Shown here: one piece after another, positions 1-8,173 of the stretch
Position numbering within the stretch: position 1 is the first letter of the stretch
Layout of the letters: every line of letters begins with the position of its first letter
DNA from: Lederbergia citrea
Lineage (GTDB): Bacteria; Bacillota; Bacilli; Bacillales; Bacillaceae_C
NCBI RefSeq assembly: GCF_018343525.1
Contig: NZ_JAGYPH010000002.1
Span: 806,001 to 870,000 of the forward strand
Length of the DNA stretch: 64,000 nt
Direction: 5' to 3'
Notes under the pieces: model-generated
The model's database searches: none
Seen by the model: the letters and a program-made list of their open reading frames with translations, nothing else
Told to the model about the DNA's origin: nothing
Position numbers and translations under genes: made by a program

Positions 1-592
1 GTACGATTCAGATATTGCCCATCGGCTTGTTGCTGGAGAAAATGTGAAGGCAGATGCGGATGCCTCTTTGAAAAATATGCTGATGAAGCTGATTCAATCA
101 GAGGGGAATAGCTCCGCAGGTCAGAAAGCAGAACAAGCGTTGCAGCATATTACAGGCCAGCAGCTTTTAAGTAAAACAGATACGACAGGTTTACAGACGA
201 TGATGTTCTCATTGCCAATGATCCTCCGGGAACAGATGGAAAACGTAAAAGTCTTTTTGACATCGAAAAATAGCAGTGAGCGCATCGACTGGGAAAACTG
301 CAGTCTATATTTCTTGCTCGAAACAAAACGGATGGGGGATGTAGGCATACAATTGACAGCCGTTGATCGAACATTATCCGTCACAATTAAAAATGACAGC
401 CTTGGTTTTCAAGAGAAAATCGGCCCACTTGCTGAAGTAGCGAAAAGGCGGCTTGAAGACATCGGCTATAAAATTGGCGCCATTCAATTTACTGACTTGA
501 CTCCTGCTGCTGTGAGAGAAACCGCCGAGAAGCAGTCAGAAAAAGTAAACCAACCTGCCTTTACAGAAAGAGGGTATGATTTTAGCGTATGA
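1..592 (+). CDS. YlqG-like protein, C-terminal part (runs in from the left edge)
   Basis: The reading frame is open to base 2, so this is the C-terminal part of a longer gene whose start lies outside the window. About 197 residues are visible, soluble and without membrane segments. The C-terminal half resembles the FliK/YlqG type of flagellar hook-length-like protein. The main support is the next gene, a YlqH-type protein that overlaps its stop by 4 bases; in Bacillus subtilis ylqG and ylqH are likewise adjacent. Here the pair sits just upstream of a FliS paralogue and a flagellin, which suggests a flagellar export role. The function is inferred from context; the sequence similarity is only a general impression. 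Confidence 0.55.
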   Translation, partial: YDSDIAHRLVAGENVKADADASLKNMLMKLIQSEGNSSAGQKAEQALQHITGQQLLSKTDTTGLQTMMFSLPMILREQMENVKVFLTSKNSSERIDWENCSLYFLLETKRMGDVGIQLTAVDRTLSVTIKNDSLGFQEKIGPLAEVAKRRLEDIGYKIGAIQFTDLTPAAVRETAEKQSEKVNQPAFTERGYDFSV

Positions 593-885
593 TACCGAAT
601 TACTATAACCAAAAAAACAGGCGAATCAAGAACGGTCCATCCGCCGCAGTTTTACGCTATGACGAAGCTGGAGGCGGAGCACCGCAAGTTGTCGCGCAAG
701 GAACAGGGGCTGTAGCGGTAAAAATTATGGATCTTGCCCAACAGCACGGGGTGCAAATGCAAGAAGATGCAAACCTTGTCAGCCACTTGCTCGATATTGA
801 TCTTGGAAACAATGTACCGCCGCAGCTCTATTCGGTCATTGCAGAAATATTGATTTTGCTGGAAGAAATGGATAAAAACTATTAA
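589..885 (+). CDS. ylqH: YlqH-like FlhB C-terminal-domain protein
   Basis: A 98-residue protein resembling the cytoplasmic C-terminal domain of FlhB/EscU type III export proteins but lacking the membrane part. The segment AVLRYDE, followed by PQVVAQGTGAVAVKIMDLA and QEDANLVSHLL, fits the FlhB-like fold. The autocleavage motif NPTH of true FlhB is absent, as in other stand-alone YlqH proteins. It starts with an ATGA overlap on the preceding gene, so the two are translationally coupled. It probably modulates substrate switching or export. What it partners with is not visible here. Confidence 0.7.
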   Translation: MIPNYYNQKNRRIKNGPSAAVLRYDEAGGGAPQVVAQGTGAVAVKIMDLAQQHGVQMQEDANLVSHLLDIDLGNNVPPQLYSVIAEILILLEEMDKNY

Positions 886-933
886 AAACAAATGAAATAT
901 ACCGATAAGAACTATGAATGGAGGCGAAAACGA

Positions 934-1362
934 ATGGAATTTTTAACGAAAGAATTAATCTATCAGAAGACGCCCCAGCAAATAACTGGGCTCCTCTATG
1001 AAGTATGCATTGATTGTTTAACAGAAGCCATCCATTGCATCGAAAACAAAGAATATCCAGAAGCAAATAGTAAACTGCAAAAAGTGAATGATATTATCGA
1101 GCGTCTAGGGGCTGGATTGAATTACGAAGCCGGGATTATTGCGGACCAGCTGGATACGCTCTATAACTATATGGCAAACCAGGTGATTTTGGGCAATCTG
1201 AAAAAGGATGTGCCTATTTTACAGGAAGTTTTGAATATATGTGAACAGCTAGCAAGCGCATGGAATGAAGCAATGAACATGGGCGACACAAAAGGCCAGC
1301 GACTGCTTCATCAAAAAACGAATGCGTATGAAAAAAACGTCATGGTGCTTAGTCGCGACTAG
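934..1362 (+). CDS. FliS-family flagellin chaperone (paralogue 1)
   Basis: A 142-residue FliS-like export chaperone, mostly helical, with the family pattern LY..CIDCLTEAIHCIE near residue 22 and DTLYNYMANQVILGN near residue 75. FliS binds the C-terminal disordered helix of flagellin and stops it polymerising in the cytoplasm. I chose the ATG at 934 because GGAGGCG lies 8-14 bases upstream; an in-frame ATG at 892 has no ribosome site. It lies 15 bases before flagellin 1, so it may be a dedicated chaperone for that subunit. The canonical fliS is the separate gene at 28606, downstream of fliD. Confidence 0.8.
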   Translation: MEFLTKELIYQKTPQQITGLLYEVCIDCLTEAIHCIENKEYPEANSKLQKVNDIIERLGAGLNYEAGIIADQLDTLYNYMANQVILGNLKKDVPILQEVLNICEQLASAWNEAMNMGDTKGQRLLHQKTNAYEKNVMVLSRD

Positions 1363-1377
1363 AGAGGGGAAAAATCA

Positions 1378-2196
1378 ATGAGAATTAATCATAATATCCA
1401 AGCATTAAATGCCTATAGAAACTTATCCCAAACGATGGCAAGCACGTCTAAAAGCCTTGAAAAACTATCATCAGGCCTACGCATCAACCGTGCGGCTGAC
1501 GACGCTGCGGGACTCGCAATCTCAGAAAAAATGCGTTCGCAAATCCGTGGGCTAGGGATGGCAGAGCGTAATGCGCTTGATGCCGTCTCTTTGATCCAAA
1601 CGGCGGAGGGAGCATTGAACGAGACTCACTCCATCTTACAGCGAATGAGGGAGCTGAGCGTTCAAGCAGCGAATGGGACGTTGGAGGATACAGATCGGAA
1701 ATCCGTCCAACTGGAGATTGACGAGCTGATTAAAGAAGTTGATAGAATTGCTAAAGAGACACAGTTTAATAAGAAAATCTTACTAGATAGTACAAATACC
1801 ACAGGATTTAAGTTTCAAATAGGAGCAAATAATGGTGAAACATTAGACGTAATAATTGCAGATATGACGGCAAGTACTCTAGGTATTAAACCATTGGATG
1901 TATCCACAAATCAAACGGCAGCGGGAAATGCTATAGTTACTCTTGACAAGGCGATTGCTAAAGTTTCCGACCAACGTGCTATACTAGGTGCCTACCAAAA
2001 CCGCCTTGAGCACACAGTCACAAACCTCCAGACAGCGAACGAGAACCTAACTGCAGCAGAATCACGGATCAGAGATCTAGACATGGCGTTAGAAATGACA
2101 AACTTTACGAGAAATAACATCTTGAATCAAGCTGGACAAGCGATGCTTGCACAAGCGAATCAATTACCGCAAGGAATCTTGCAATTGCTACAATAA
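1378..2196 (+). CDS. Flagellin 1
   Basis: A 272-residue flagellin, filament subunit. It has the conserved N-terminal D0/D1 helices (MRINHNIQALNAYRNL, then SGLRINRAADDAAGLAISEKMR) and the C-terminal D0 region ending in LPQGILQLLQ, with a short middle domain of about 70 residues. The start has an AGAGGGG ribosome site. Unlike the two flagellins at 7201 and 8218, its leader has no CsrA hairpin, and it sits directly behind a FliS paralogue in what looks like one operon with ylqG/ylqH. Its C terminus resembles flagellin 4 (LPQGILQLL) more than the hag pair (APQGVLQLLR), so it is a separate lineage rather than a recent copy. Confidence 0.95.
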   Translation: MRINHNIQALNAYRNLSQTMASTSKSLEKLSSGLRINRAADDAAGLAISEKMRSQIRGLGMAERNALDAVSLIQTAEGALNETHSILQRMRELSVQAANGTLEDTDRKSVQLEIDELIKEVDRIAKETQFNKKILLDSTNTTGFKFQIGANNGETLDVIIADMTASTLGIKPLDVSTNQTAAGNAIVTLDKAIAKVSDQRAILGAYQNRLEHTVTNLQTANENLTAAESRIRDLDMALEMTNFTRNNILNQAGQAMLAQANQLPQGILQLLQ

Positions 2197-2199
2197 TGG

Positions 2200-2231
2200 T
2201 CTGGCGCTTTTGGGGGCGCCGGACATTTTTT
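2200..2231 (+). terminator. Rho-independent terminator after flagellin 1
   Basis: An 8-bp stem (TCTGGCGC with GCGCCGGA, one G-U pair) with a short loop, followed by CATTTTTT. It lies 3 bases after the flagellin 1 stop and separates that operon from the repeat array and flgN operon. Confidence 0.8.
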
Positions 2232-2249
2232 CATGGTGGTATTTAGATG

Positions 2250-2365
2250 ATCGGTAGTAATCGCTCCGTAATCGGTAGTAAAAGACCTATAATCGGTAGT
2301 AAATCATAAAACATCGGTAGTAACGATGGCATAATCGGTAGTAAAATATAAACAATCGGTAGTAA
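2250..2365. repeat. 6 x 21-bp intergenic array, core ATCGGTAGTAA
   Basis: Six perfect copies of the 11-mer ATCGGTAGTAA begin at 2250, 2271, 2292, 2313, 2334 and 2355. The spacing is exactly 21 bp each time, and the 10-bp spacers are unrelated in sequence. The array lies between the flagellin 1 terminator and the ribosome site of the yaaR-like gene. Its period equals two turns of B-DNA, so proteins bound to successive cores would face the same side. It also keeps one codon phase, producing a spurious LLPI-rich frame on the minus strand. Confidence 0.95.
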
Positions 2366-2383
2366 TATGCGGGAGTGATCTTC

Positions 2384-2821
2384 ATGGATGTGCGCAGAAT
2401 CGAAAAAACGGGAGTCCATAGTGTTAATAAGAAAGTGCAACAAGCAGCAGGGTCCGTCCAATTTTCCGAAGTGATGGGGAAACGTCGTGAAGAAGTTGTG
2501 TTTGAGCGGATGGCACAGCTAAGGGATGATATCGAACAGCAAGGACAGAAACTTGCCAAATCGCAGACGATTGAGGATTTTAAAAAATATAAGCAGCTTG
2601 TGAAATCCTTTATGGAAGATGCGGTGAACAATGGCTTAAAACTAGAAGAACAGCGGGGGCTTGATTGGCGCGGTCGTACGAAGGTGTACAAAATCGTCAA
2701 AGAAGTCGACAGAAAGCTGATAGATTTGGCAAATACTGTCCTTGACAAGGAAGAAAAAGGCTTGGAAATACTCGGTCTTGTTGGAGAAATCCAAGGAATG
2801 CTCATTAATATTTACACTTAA
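2384..2821 (+). CDS. YaaR-like (DUF327) protein in the flagellar operon
   Basis: A 145-residue soluble helical protein of the YaaR/DUF327 type, recognised by FSEVMGKRREE near the N terminus and DFKKYKQLVKSFMEDAVNNG in the middle. The ATG at 2384 has GGGAGTG upstream. In Bacillus subtilis yaaR lies next to tmk and holB, so this copy in front of flgN is a second, flagellar-located member. It takes the position where flgM (anti-sigma-D factor) usually stands before flgN; it is much longer than FlgM and does not look like it. The role is unknown, but co-orientation with flgN, flgK and flgL suggests filament assembly. Confidence 0.65.
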   Translation: MDVRRIEKTGVHSVNKKVQQAAGSVQFSEVMGKRREEVVFERMAQLRDDIEQQGQKLAKSQTIEDFKKYKQLVKSFMEDAVNNGLKLEEQRGLDWRGRTKVYKIVKEVDRKLIDLANTVLDKEEKGLEILGLVGEIQGMLINIYT

Positions 2822-2875
2822 TCTATAAAAGTAAACGGCTATGCCGATATAAAAGTGGAGGGAGGGCCCGAACCA

Positions 2876-3361
2876 ATGTCGGCCCAATCACTCATTGAAT
2901 CAATGGAAAAATTACTGGCTTTACATAATCAGCTGCACGAAACGGCAGTAGAAAAAACGAAAGCCATTCACAATAACGATGTACAGGAGCTCAACAGGAT
3001 ATTCCGTGAAGAACAAAAATATGTCGCGGCCATTCAAGTTGCTGATAAAAAGCGGCAACAGGCAGTGGCACTTTTATCGAATGGAAATGTGGAAGTAACT
3101 ATTTCCGATATTATTGACATGCTTGAAGGCTCGGATCGTGAACAACTAACGGAATTACAGGTGAAATTGTTAGGGGTTTTGACTGAATTGAAAGAAGTAA
3201 ATGCGCTGAATCAGCAGTTGCTCACCTATTCATTACAATTCGTCAACATGAATCTTGATTTGCTTGCGCCTGAACCTGAACTTCCGAACTATTCAAAAAC
3301 ACAAAGCGAAAATAACGATCACCCAAATACAGGCAGATCGATTTTCGATTCGAAAGCATAA
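2876..3361 (+). CDS. flgN: FlgN flagellar chaperone
   Basis: A 161-residue FlgN/YvyG-type chaperone, helical and coiled-coil throughout (LIESMEKLLALHNQLHETAVEKTKAI), with the family's heptad pattern and a polar tail after residue 145. FlgN keeps the hook-filament junction proteins FlgK and FlgL export-competent; those genes follow directly, 15 bases downstream. The start at 2876 is chosen because GGAGGGAGGG lies 10-19 bases upstream; an earlier in-frame GTG at 2855 would place that ribosome site inside the gene. Confidence 0.88.
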   Translation: MSAQSLIESMEKLLALHNQLHETAVEKTKAIHNNDVQELNRIFREEQKYVAAIQVADKKRQQAVALLSNGNVEVTISDIIDMLEGSDREQLTELQVKLLGVLTELKEVNALNQQLLTYSLQFVNMNLDLLAPEPELPNYSKTQSENNDHPNTGRSIFDSKA

Positions 3362-3376
3362 TTAGGAGGAAAAACG

Positions 3377-4852
3377 ATGCGTTCCACTTTTATGGGGCTG
3401 GAAACGGCCAAGCGTGGTATGTACACACAACAGAGTGCCATTTACGTGACTGGTCATAATATCGCCAATGCAAATACACCTGGCTATACTCGCCAACGTG
3501 TAAATTTTGAACAAACAACGCCTTATCCAGCTGCATCGATGAATCGTCCACAAATTCCCGGGCAACTGGGAACAGGTGTGAAAGACGGTACAATCCAGCG
3601 AATTCGCGATACATTCGTCGATGAACAGTTCCGTGGCGAAAACAATAAATTTGGCTATTATGAATCACTTGCCGAATCGATCAGTAAGATGGAAGACATT
3701 ATGAACGAACCGAGCGATTTCGGGTTATCAAAAGCAATGGCCCAATTTTGGCAGTCGTTACAGGATTTAAGCACAAATCCGGAAAATGAAGGTGCGCGGA
3801 GAGTTGTGCTCCAACGTGGAACATCTGTTGCTGAAACTTTTCAATACTTGCATTCGTCATTGACAACCGTTCGTAATGACATCAAAAAAGAAATCGACGC
3901 AACAGTGATCGAAATCAATTCACTCGCCAAACAAATCTCCTCAATCAACCAACAAATTAGCGAAGTGGAACCTCATGGCTATTTGCCGAATGATTTGTAT
4001 GACGAGCGCGATCGGCTTGTCGATCGATTATCTAAACTCGTCCCTATTGAAACCAATACTGTAAACTACGGTGGAAATTCCCTTTCAGTAGCAGAGGGTG
4101 GTAGGACCATTTCCATCATTATGGCAGACGGAACAAAAAGGCCATTAATTGAAGCCGACAACAGAGACCGGCCTATAGCAGCTGGCGAAATGCTCAATCT
4201 CGCAGAAGGAAAAGGAAGATTGGCCGCTCTCATTTATGCATATGGTGATGATGCCGATGGTTCTGGATTATATCCAGGAATTTTAGATAGCCTTGATAAA
4301 TTTGCCTTTACATATGCGCAAGTTTTTAACGAAATCCATAATGGCGGTTATGATTTAAATGGCCAACCGGGAAAGCCATTTTTTGACGGTATGGGCGCTG
4401 ACTATAAAGGCGCGGCAGGCAAAATAAAAGTAGCCAACCTGGCTCCATCTGAAGTCGCTGCTTCCTTAATTCCAAATGAAAATGGAAACGGACAAAATGC
4501 ACTAAGACTTGGAAACATTAAAGACTTAGTCATTACAAATTCTACATTGACGATTGGTAACAAAGTACTGAATCTTGAGATTGAATCAGGTACACTTCAA
4601 TCTTTTTATGAAGGCGTGATCGGAGAAATGGCGGTAAAAGGCCAGCAGGCAAACCGTCTTCGCCATAATACGGAAGTGCTGCTCAATTCTGTGGACAATA
4701 ACCGAAGATCAATCAGCGAGGTATCGCTCGACGAGGAATTTTCCAATTTAATTCAATTCCAGCATGCCTACTCTGCATCCGCTAGAATGATTAACGTCGT
4801 TGATGAAATGCTTGATAAAATAATTAACGGCATGGGACATGTCGGTAGATAA
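3377..4852 (+). CDS. flgK: FlgK hook-filament junction protein 1
   Basis: 491 residues with the N-terminal rod/hook signature (GLETAKRGMYTQQSAIYVTGHNIANANTPGYTRQRV) and the C-terminal helix typical of FlgK (NLIQFQHAYSASARMINVVDEMLDKIING). FlgK joins the hook to the first flagellin or FlgL ring. The ribosome site TTAGGAGG lies 8 bases upstream of ATG. It is followed after 12 bases by flgL, forming the conserved flgN-flgK-flgL operon. Confidence 0.97.
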   Translation: MRSTFMGLETAKRGMYTQQSAIYVTGHNIANANTPGYTRQRVNFEQTTPYPAASMNRPQIPGQLGTGVKDGTIQRIRDTFVDEQFRGENNKFGYYESLAESISKMEDIMNEPSDFGLSKAMAQFWQSLQDLSTNPENEGARRVVLQRGTSVAETFQYLHSSLTTVRNDIKKEIDATVIEINSLAKQISSINQQISEVEPHGYLPNDLYDERDRLVDRLSKLVPIETNTVNYGGNSLSVAEGGRTISIIMADGTKRPLIEADNRDRPIAAGEMLNLAEGKGRLAALIYAYGDDADGSGLYPGILDSLDKFAFTYAQVFNEIHNGGYDLNGQPGKPFFDGMGADYKGAAGKIKVANLAPSEVAASLIPNENGNGQNALRLGNIKDLVITNSTLTIGNKVLNLEIESGTLQSFYEGVIGEMAVKGQQANRLRHNTEVLLNSVDNNRRSISEVSLDEEFSNLIQFQHAYSASARMINVVDEMLDKIINGMGHVGR

Positions 4853-4864
4853 GAGGTGTAATAA

Positions 4865-5743
4865 ATGCGCGTGACAAATGGCATGATTTCAAGCAGCGTG
4901 ATGTTTAACATCAATCAAAGCTATTCACGGCTTGATAAATTATTTGAACAAGCCCAGACACAGAAAAAAATCTCACGTCCATCCGATGATCCCGTCATCG
5001 CGATGAAGGGAATGTTTTACCGGACGAATGTTATTGAAGTGGAACAGTTCAAACGGAACTTTTCTGAAGCCCGCAACTGGGTGGAAACGACGGATTCCGC
5101 GATTGGTGAAGCAAGTAAAGTGATGGAGCGGATTCGCGAGCTGACTGTCCAAGCAAGCAATGAAACCTATGATGAAGGGCAATTACAGGCGGTTGCTGAA
5201 GAAATTGGCCAGTTAAAAGAACATATTAAGTCCATTGCGAACGCACGAGTAGGAGACAAGTATATTTTTAATGGCACAGATACACAGACAGCTCCTGTAG
5301 CAACTAATGGAAATATTAATTTTACTGGTGGCAATGTCAATTTTGAACTAGCTAAAGGTATCTTTGTACCCGTGAATATGAACGGTTCGAATGTTTTTGA
5401 AGCTAACGGTGAGAGCGTATTTAGCATGCTAGCTGACCTCGAAACTGAACTGCGTAGTGGAAACACACAAGCGGTCGGTGGCTTTTTAGATAAAATTGAT
5501 GCAAGTGCAGGTAAAATGCTGTCAGCACGAGCGGAACTAGGTGCCAGAACAAACCGCCTTGATTTCATGGAAGAGCGGATCGACAACCAGGAAATCATTG
5601 CAAAACGGATCATGTCTGACAACGAAGACATCGATTTCGAGAAAGTTATCATGGAATTCAAAGCACAAGAAGCTGTGCATAATGCCGCGATGGCTGTCGG
5701 TGCTCGGATCATTCAGCCGACTTTGATGGATTTTTTGAGATAA
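4865..5743 (+). CDS. flgL: FlgL hook-filament junction protein 3
   Basis: 292 residues, flagellin-like at both ends: MRVTNGMISSSVMFNINQSY at the N terminus and the C-terminal helix KVIMEFKAQEAVHNAAMAVGARIIQPTLMDFLR. The motif GDKYIFNGTDT around residue 135 is typical of FlgL. It forms the adaptor ring between FlgK and flagellin. The ribosome site is AGAGGTG. A strong terminator-like hairpin follows 7 bases after the stop. Confidence 0.97.
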   Translation: MRVTNGMISSSVMFNINQSYSRLDKLFEQAQTQKKISRPSDDPVIAMKGMFYRTNVIEVEQFKRNFSEARNWVETTDSAIGEASKVMERIRELTVQASNETYDEGQLQAVAEEIGQLKEHIKSIANARVGDKYIFNGTDTQTAPVATNGNINFTGGNVNFELAKGIFVPVNMNGSNVFEANGESVFSMLADLETELRSGNTQAVGGFLDKIDASAGKMLSARAELGARTNRLDFMEERIDNQEIIAKRIMSDNEDIDFEKVIMEFKAQEAVHNAAMAVGARIIQPTLMDFLR

Positions 5744-5750
5744 GAAAATA

Positions 5751-5782
5751 AAAAAGCTATTCCGCGAGAATAGCTTTTTTTG
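5751..5782 (+). terminator. Terminator-like hairpin between flgL and yviE
   Basis: AAAAAGCTATTC pairs with GAATAGCTTTTTTT across a 5-base loop, giving a long stem and a T-run. It lies in the middle of the conserved flagellar operon, so the downstream yviE-fliW-csrA genes are either expressed by read-through or from a promoter I cannot identify. It may set their level below that of flgKL. Confidence 0.85.
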
Positions 5783-5811
5783 TAGAGTTTTTAGGGAAGG
5801 AGCGAAATCTG

Positions 5812-6366
5812 GTGCAAATTCCACAAATTAGAATGCAGTCTCAATCAGCTCAAATTGCGATGGAAACAAGGCAAGCAAGGCAGTCGATTCAGCAGCCGAA
5901 TGCTGATCTTCGCATCGAACAACCCCAAGCGGTGATGAAAATCCGTACGACTCCCAGCCGTTTGACGATTGACCAATCGCAAGCATGGGAAGACATGAAT
6001 ATAAAGAGTGTTTTTAGAAGTATTGAAGAAAACACGCAAAGAGCGAGTCAGGATTTACTGGACGGAATTGCCCGGGTATCGAGGGAAGGCGACGAAATGA
6101 TAGAAATTCATAGCGGAAGAAATGTCATCGTCGAGCAGGCAAAGCGAAAGGCAAATCCGCCTCCCGCTGATGTTAATATTACATGGGTACCGTCACCTTT
6201 TTCGGTGAAAATTCATTACACACCAGGGAAAACGGATATTCAGTTCGATATGAATAAACCGGTAATCAACGCGAATACACAAAAGCCAATCATTTCTTAC
6301 CAGCCGGGTGATGTACAAATTTCTTTAAAACAACACAACAGCCTTAACATTGATTTTGTAAAATAA
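5812..6366 (+). CDS. yviE: YviE-like protein (DUF6470)
   Basis: 184 residues matching in position and character the YviE protein that precedes fliW in Bacillus. The N terminus is glutamine-rich (QIPQIRMQSQSAQIAMETRQ), the centre helical, and the C terminus beta-rich with a repeated pattern of VNITWVPSPF and VQISLKQHNSLNIDF. It has no signal peptide or membrane segment. The start is a GTG with GGGAAGGAG upstream; no ATG is available nearby. The function is not established; its fixed position before fliW-csrA suggests a filament role. Confidence 0.85.
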   Translation: MQIPQIRMQSQSAQIAMETRQARQSIQQPNADLRIEQPQAVMKIRTTPSRLTIDQSQAWEDMNIKSVFRSIEENTQRASQDLLDGIARVSREGDEMIEIHSGRNVIVEQAKRKANPPPADVNITWVPSPFSVKIHYTPGKTDIQFDMNKPVINANTQKPIISYQPGDVQISLKQHNSLNIDFVK

Positions 6367-6382
6367 AACGGAGTGTGAACAC

Positions 6383-6820
6383 ATGAACATACAAACGAAG
6401 TACCACGGAGAAGTCGAAATTGCAGAGGATATGATTTTAACTTTTGAAAAAGGCATCCCAGGTTTTCCCGATGAAAAGAAATTTACATTGCTGCCGTTGC
6501 CAGACCAGACCTTCATTTCAGTCTTGCAGTCCGTCGAAACATCAGCTTTGGCATTCGTCGTTGCCGATCCGTATAGTTTTTATGAAAAATATGATTTTAA
6601 ATTGGATGGAAATACGGTGGAACTACTAGATATTAAGGGTGCGGAAGATGTCAGTGCCTTCGTAATTTTAACAGTGCAGGATCCGTTCGAAGCAAGCACA
6701 GCAAACCTACAGGCGCCAGTCATCGTCAACGTCAAAACGAACAACGCCAAACAAGTCATCCTAAACGAAGAAAACTACAAAACCAAGCACCCGCTCTTCG
6801 GGCAGCCGGCAAAGGGGTGA
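6383..6820 (+). CDS. fliW: FliW flagellar assembly factor
   Basis: 145 residues, FliW family: [21 protein letters not shown] then [17 protein letters not shown], and [11 protein letters not shown] near residue 92. FliW binds either flagellin or CsrA. When flagellin is secreted, freed FliW sequesters CsrA and so releases the repression of hag translation. The gene lies four bases before csrA and one gene away from two flagellins carrying the CsrA leader, so the whole switch is present here. Confidence 0.97.
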   Translation: MNIQTKYHGEVEIAEDMILTFEKGIPGFPDEKKFTLLPLPDQTFISVLQSVETSALAFVVADPYSFYEKYDFKLDGNTVELLDIKGAEDVSAFVILTVQDPFEASTANLQAPVIVNVKTNNAKQVILNEENYKTKHPLFGQPAKG

Positions 6821-6824
6821 CGAG

Positions 6825-7052
6825 ATGCTCGTACTAACAAGAAAAAAAGGCGAATCCATCCAAATCGGTGAGGACATTGAAATCACTATAACATCTATTA
6901 AGGGTGACCAGGTTAAGATTGGTATTAATGCACCCAAGAATGTGGAAATACATCGGAAAGAAGTTTGGCTGGATATTCAAAGTGAGAATGCGGCAGCGTC
7001 TGAAGAGGTCACAGACCTATTCACAATCCTGGCAAAAGCAAAAAAAGATTAA
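6825..7052 (+). CDS. csrA: CsrA translational repressor
   Basis: 75 residues, the usual length for Gram-positive CsrA. It begins [15 protein letters not shown], has the beta-strand core IEITITSI and [17 protein letters not shown], and keeps Leu4 and Arg44, the residues that contact GGA in RNA. It blocks ribosome access to the hag leader. Its ribosome site AGGGGTGACG overlaps the end of fliW. Two downstream leaders hold GGA sites in a hairpin loop and in the Shine-Dalgarno sequence, so at least two flagellins are predicted targets. Confidence 0.98.
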   Translation: MLVLTRKKGESIQIGEDIEITITSIKGDQVKIGINAPKNVEIHRKEVWLDIQSENAAASEEVTDLFTILAKAKKD

Positions 7053-7071
7053 ACATTTTATCGAAAACTAT

Positions 7072-7097
7072 TAAACAATCCCGAACCATGACGATAT
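7072..7097 (+). promoter_or_regulatory. Sigma-D promoter of hag (flagellin 2)
   Basis: TAAA at 7072, then 14 bases, then GACGATAT at 7090-7097, against the sigma-D consensus TAAA-N14/15-GCCGATAT. Seven of eight bases of the -10 element match. It lies just over 100 bases upstream of the hag start, as in Bacillus subtilis. Confidence 0.8.
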
Positions 7098-7157
7098 AAC
7101 TAGTGTAAGCGAAGGCAAGGGGCGGCCGACCTCAGCATCCGCTAAAAAATCACCAAC

Positions 7158-7193
7158 CATTCACAAGGAAGTGGATGACATATTCAAGGAGGA
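7158..7193 (+). promoter_or_regulatory. CsrA-binding leader of flagellin 2 (hairpin plus Shine-Dalgarno)
   Basis: CATTCAC pairs with GTGGATG (one G-U) around the loop AAGGAA at 7165-7170, presenting a GGA triplet. A second GGA pair lies in AAGGAGGA at 7186-7193, which is the Shine-Dalgarno site. This is the two-site layout by which a CsrA dimer represses hag translation in Bacillus. Confidence 0.85.
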
Positions 7194-7200
7194 AAAATAA

Positions 7201-8028
7201 ATGATTATCAATCATAACATTGCGGCGCTTAATACGCACCGTCAACTAGGTGCTGCTTCTGGAGCACAAGCTAAATCTATGGAGAAATTGGCTTCAGGAC
7301 TTCGTATTAACCGTGCTGGTGATGATGCAGCTGGACTTGCAATTTCTGAGAAAATGCGTGGGCAAGTACGTGGCCTAGACATGGCTTCTAAAAATTCACA
7401 AGATGCGATTTCAATGATTCAAACTGGTGAAGGTGCGTTAAATGAAACTCACAGCATCCTTCAACGTATGCGCGAATTAGCTGTACAAGCTGGTAATGAC
7501 ACAAATACAGCAGATGACCGTGCTCAACTTCAAAAAGAAGTGGCAGATCTAATTGATGAAATTGACCGTATTGCAACCACCACTCAATTCAATACACAAA
7601 ATCTTTTGGATAAAACTGCTAATACTAACACAGGTAAATTCACTTTTCAAATTGGTGCTAATAAAGATCAGAAGTTGGCGGTTACATTTGCTGATATGCA
7701 ATCTACTGCACTAGGCGTTAAGACTCTAACTGTGGCTACAGATCATGCTACTGCCTCAGGTGCTATTGACACAATTGATAAAGCAATAGGAAAAGTATCT
7801 GATGAGCGTGCCCAACTTGGTGCAAAACAAAATCGATTAGAACACACTATTAATAACTTGAACACATCTTCTGAAAACTTAACTGCGGCAGAATCACGTA
7901 TTCGTGACGTGGATATGGCGAAAGAAATGATGGAACAAACAAAGAATTCAATTCTTGCACAAGCGTCACAAGCTATGCTTGCTCAAGCAAATCAAGCTCC
8001 TCAAGGTGTATTACAGCTGTTACGTTAA
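7201..8028 (+). CDS. hag: Flagellin 2 (Hag)
   Basis: 275-residue flagellin. The N terminus begins MIINHNIAALNTHRQLGAAS and the C terminus ends in APQGVLQLLR, both characteristic of Bacillus Hag. The middle variable region is short (about residues 140-205), so it lacks extra surface domains. It follows fliW-csrA with its own sigma-D promoter and a CsrA-regulated leader, making it the likely major filament protein together with the next gene. No clear terminator separates it from flagellin 3. Confidence 0.97.
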   Translation: MIINHNIAALNTHRQLGAASGAQAKSMEKLASGLRINRAGDDAAGLAISEKMRGQVRGLDMASKNSQDAISMIQTGEGALNETHSILQRMRELAVQAGNDTNTADDRAQLQKEVADLIDEIDRIATTTQFNTQNLLDKTANTNTGKFTFQIGANKDQKLAVTFADMQSTALGVKTLTVATDHATASGAIDTIDKAIGKVSDERAQLGAKQNRLEHTINNLNTSSENLTAAESRIRDVDMAKEMMEQTKNSILAQASQAMLAQANQAPQGVLQLLR

Positions 8029-8173
8029 TTTAAAAAATGTTTTATGCAGAGATTTCTTGGTTTGTGGGGTTTCAATTTAAAATTTTTCTAATGATATTAA
8101 AAACACCTAGCACTTCCCAATTATTATGAGGAAGTTAGGAAGTCGATTCTTTCATTCGTTAACAAATCAACAA

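Noticed and set aside
2250..2365. The 21-bp array as a CRISPR
   Set aside because: The repeat unit is 11 bases with 10-base spacers, far too short for CRISPR, and no cas genes are present.
2243..2461. Minus-strand frame rich in LLPI
   Set aside because: It is the array read in a phase that 21 bp preserves; it has no ribosome site and runs into the yaaR-like gene.
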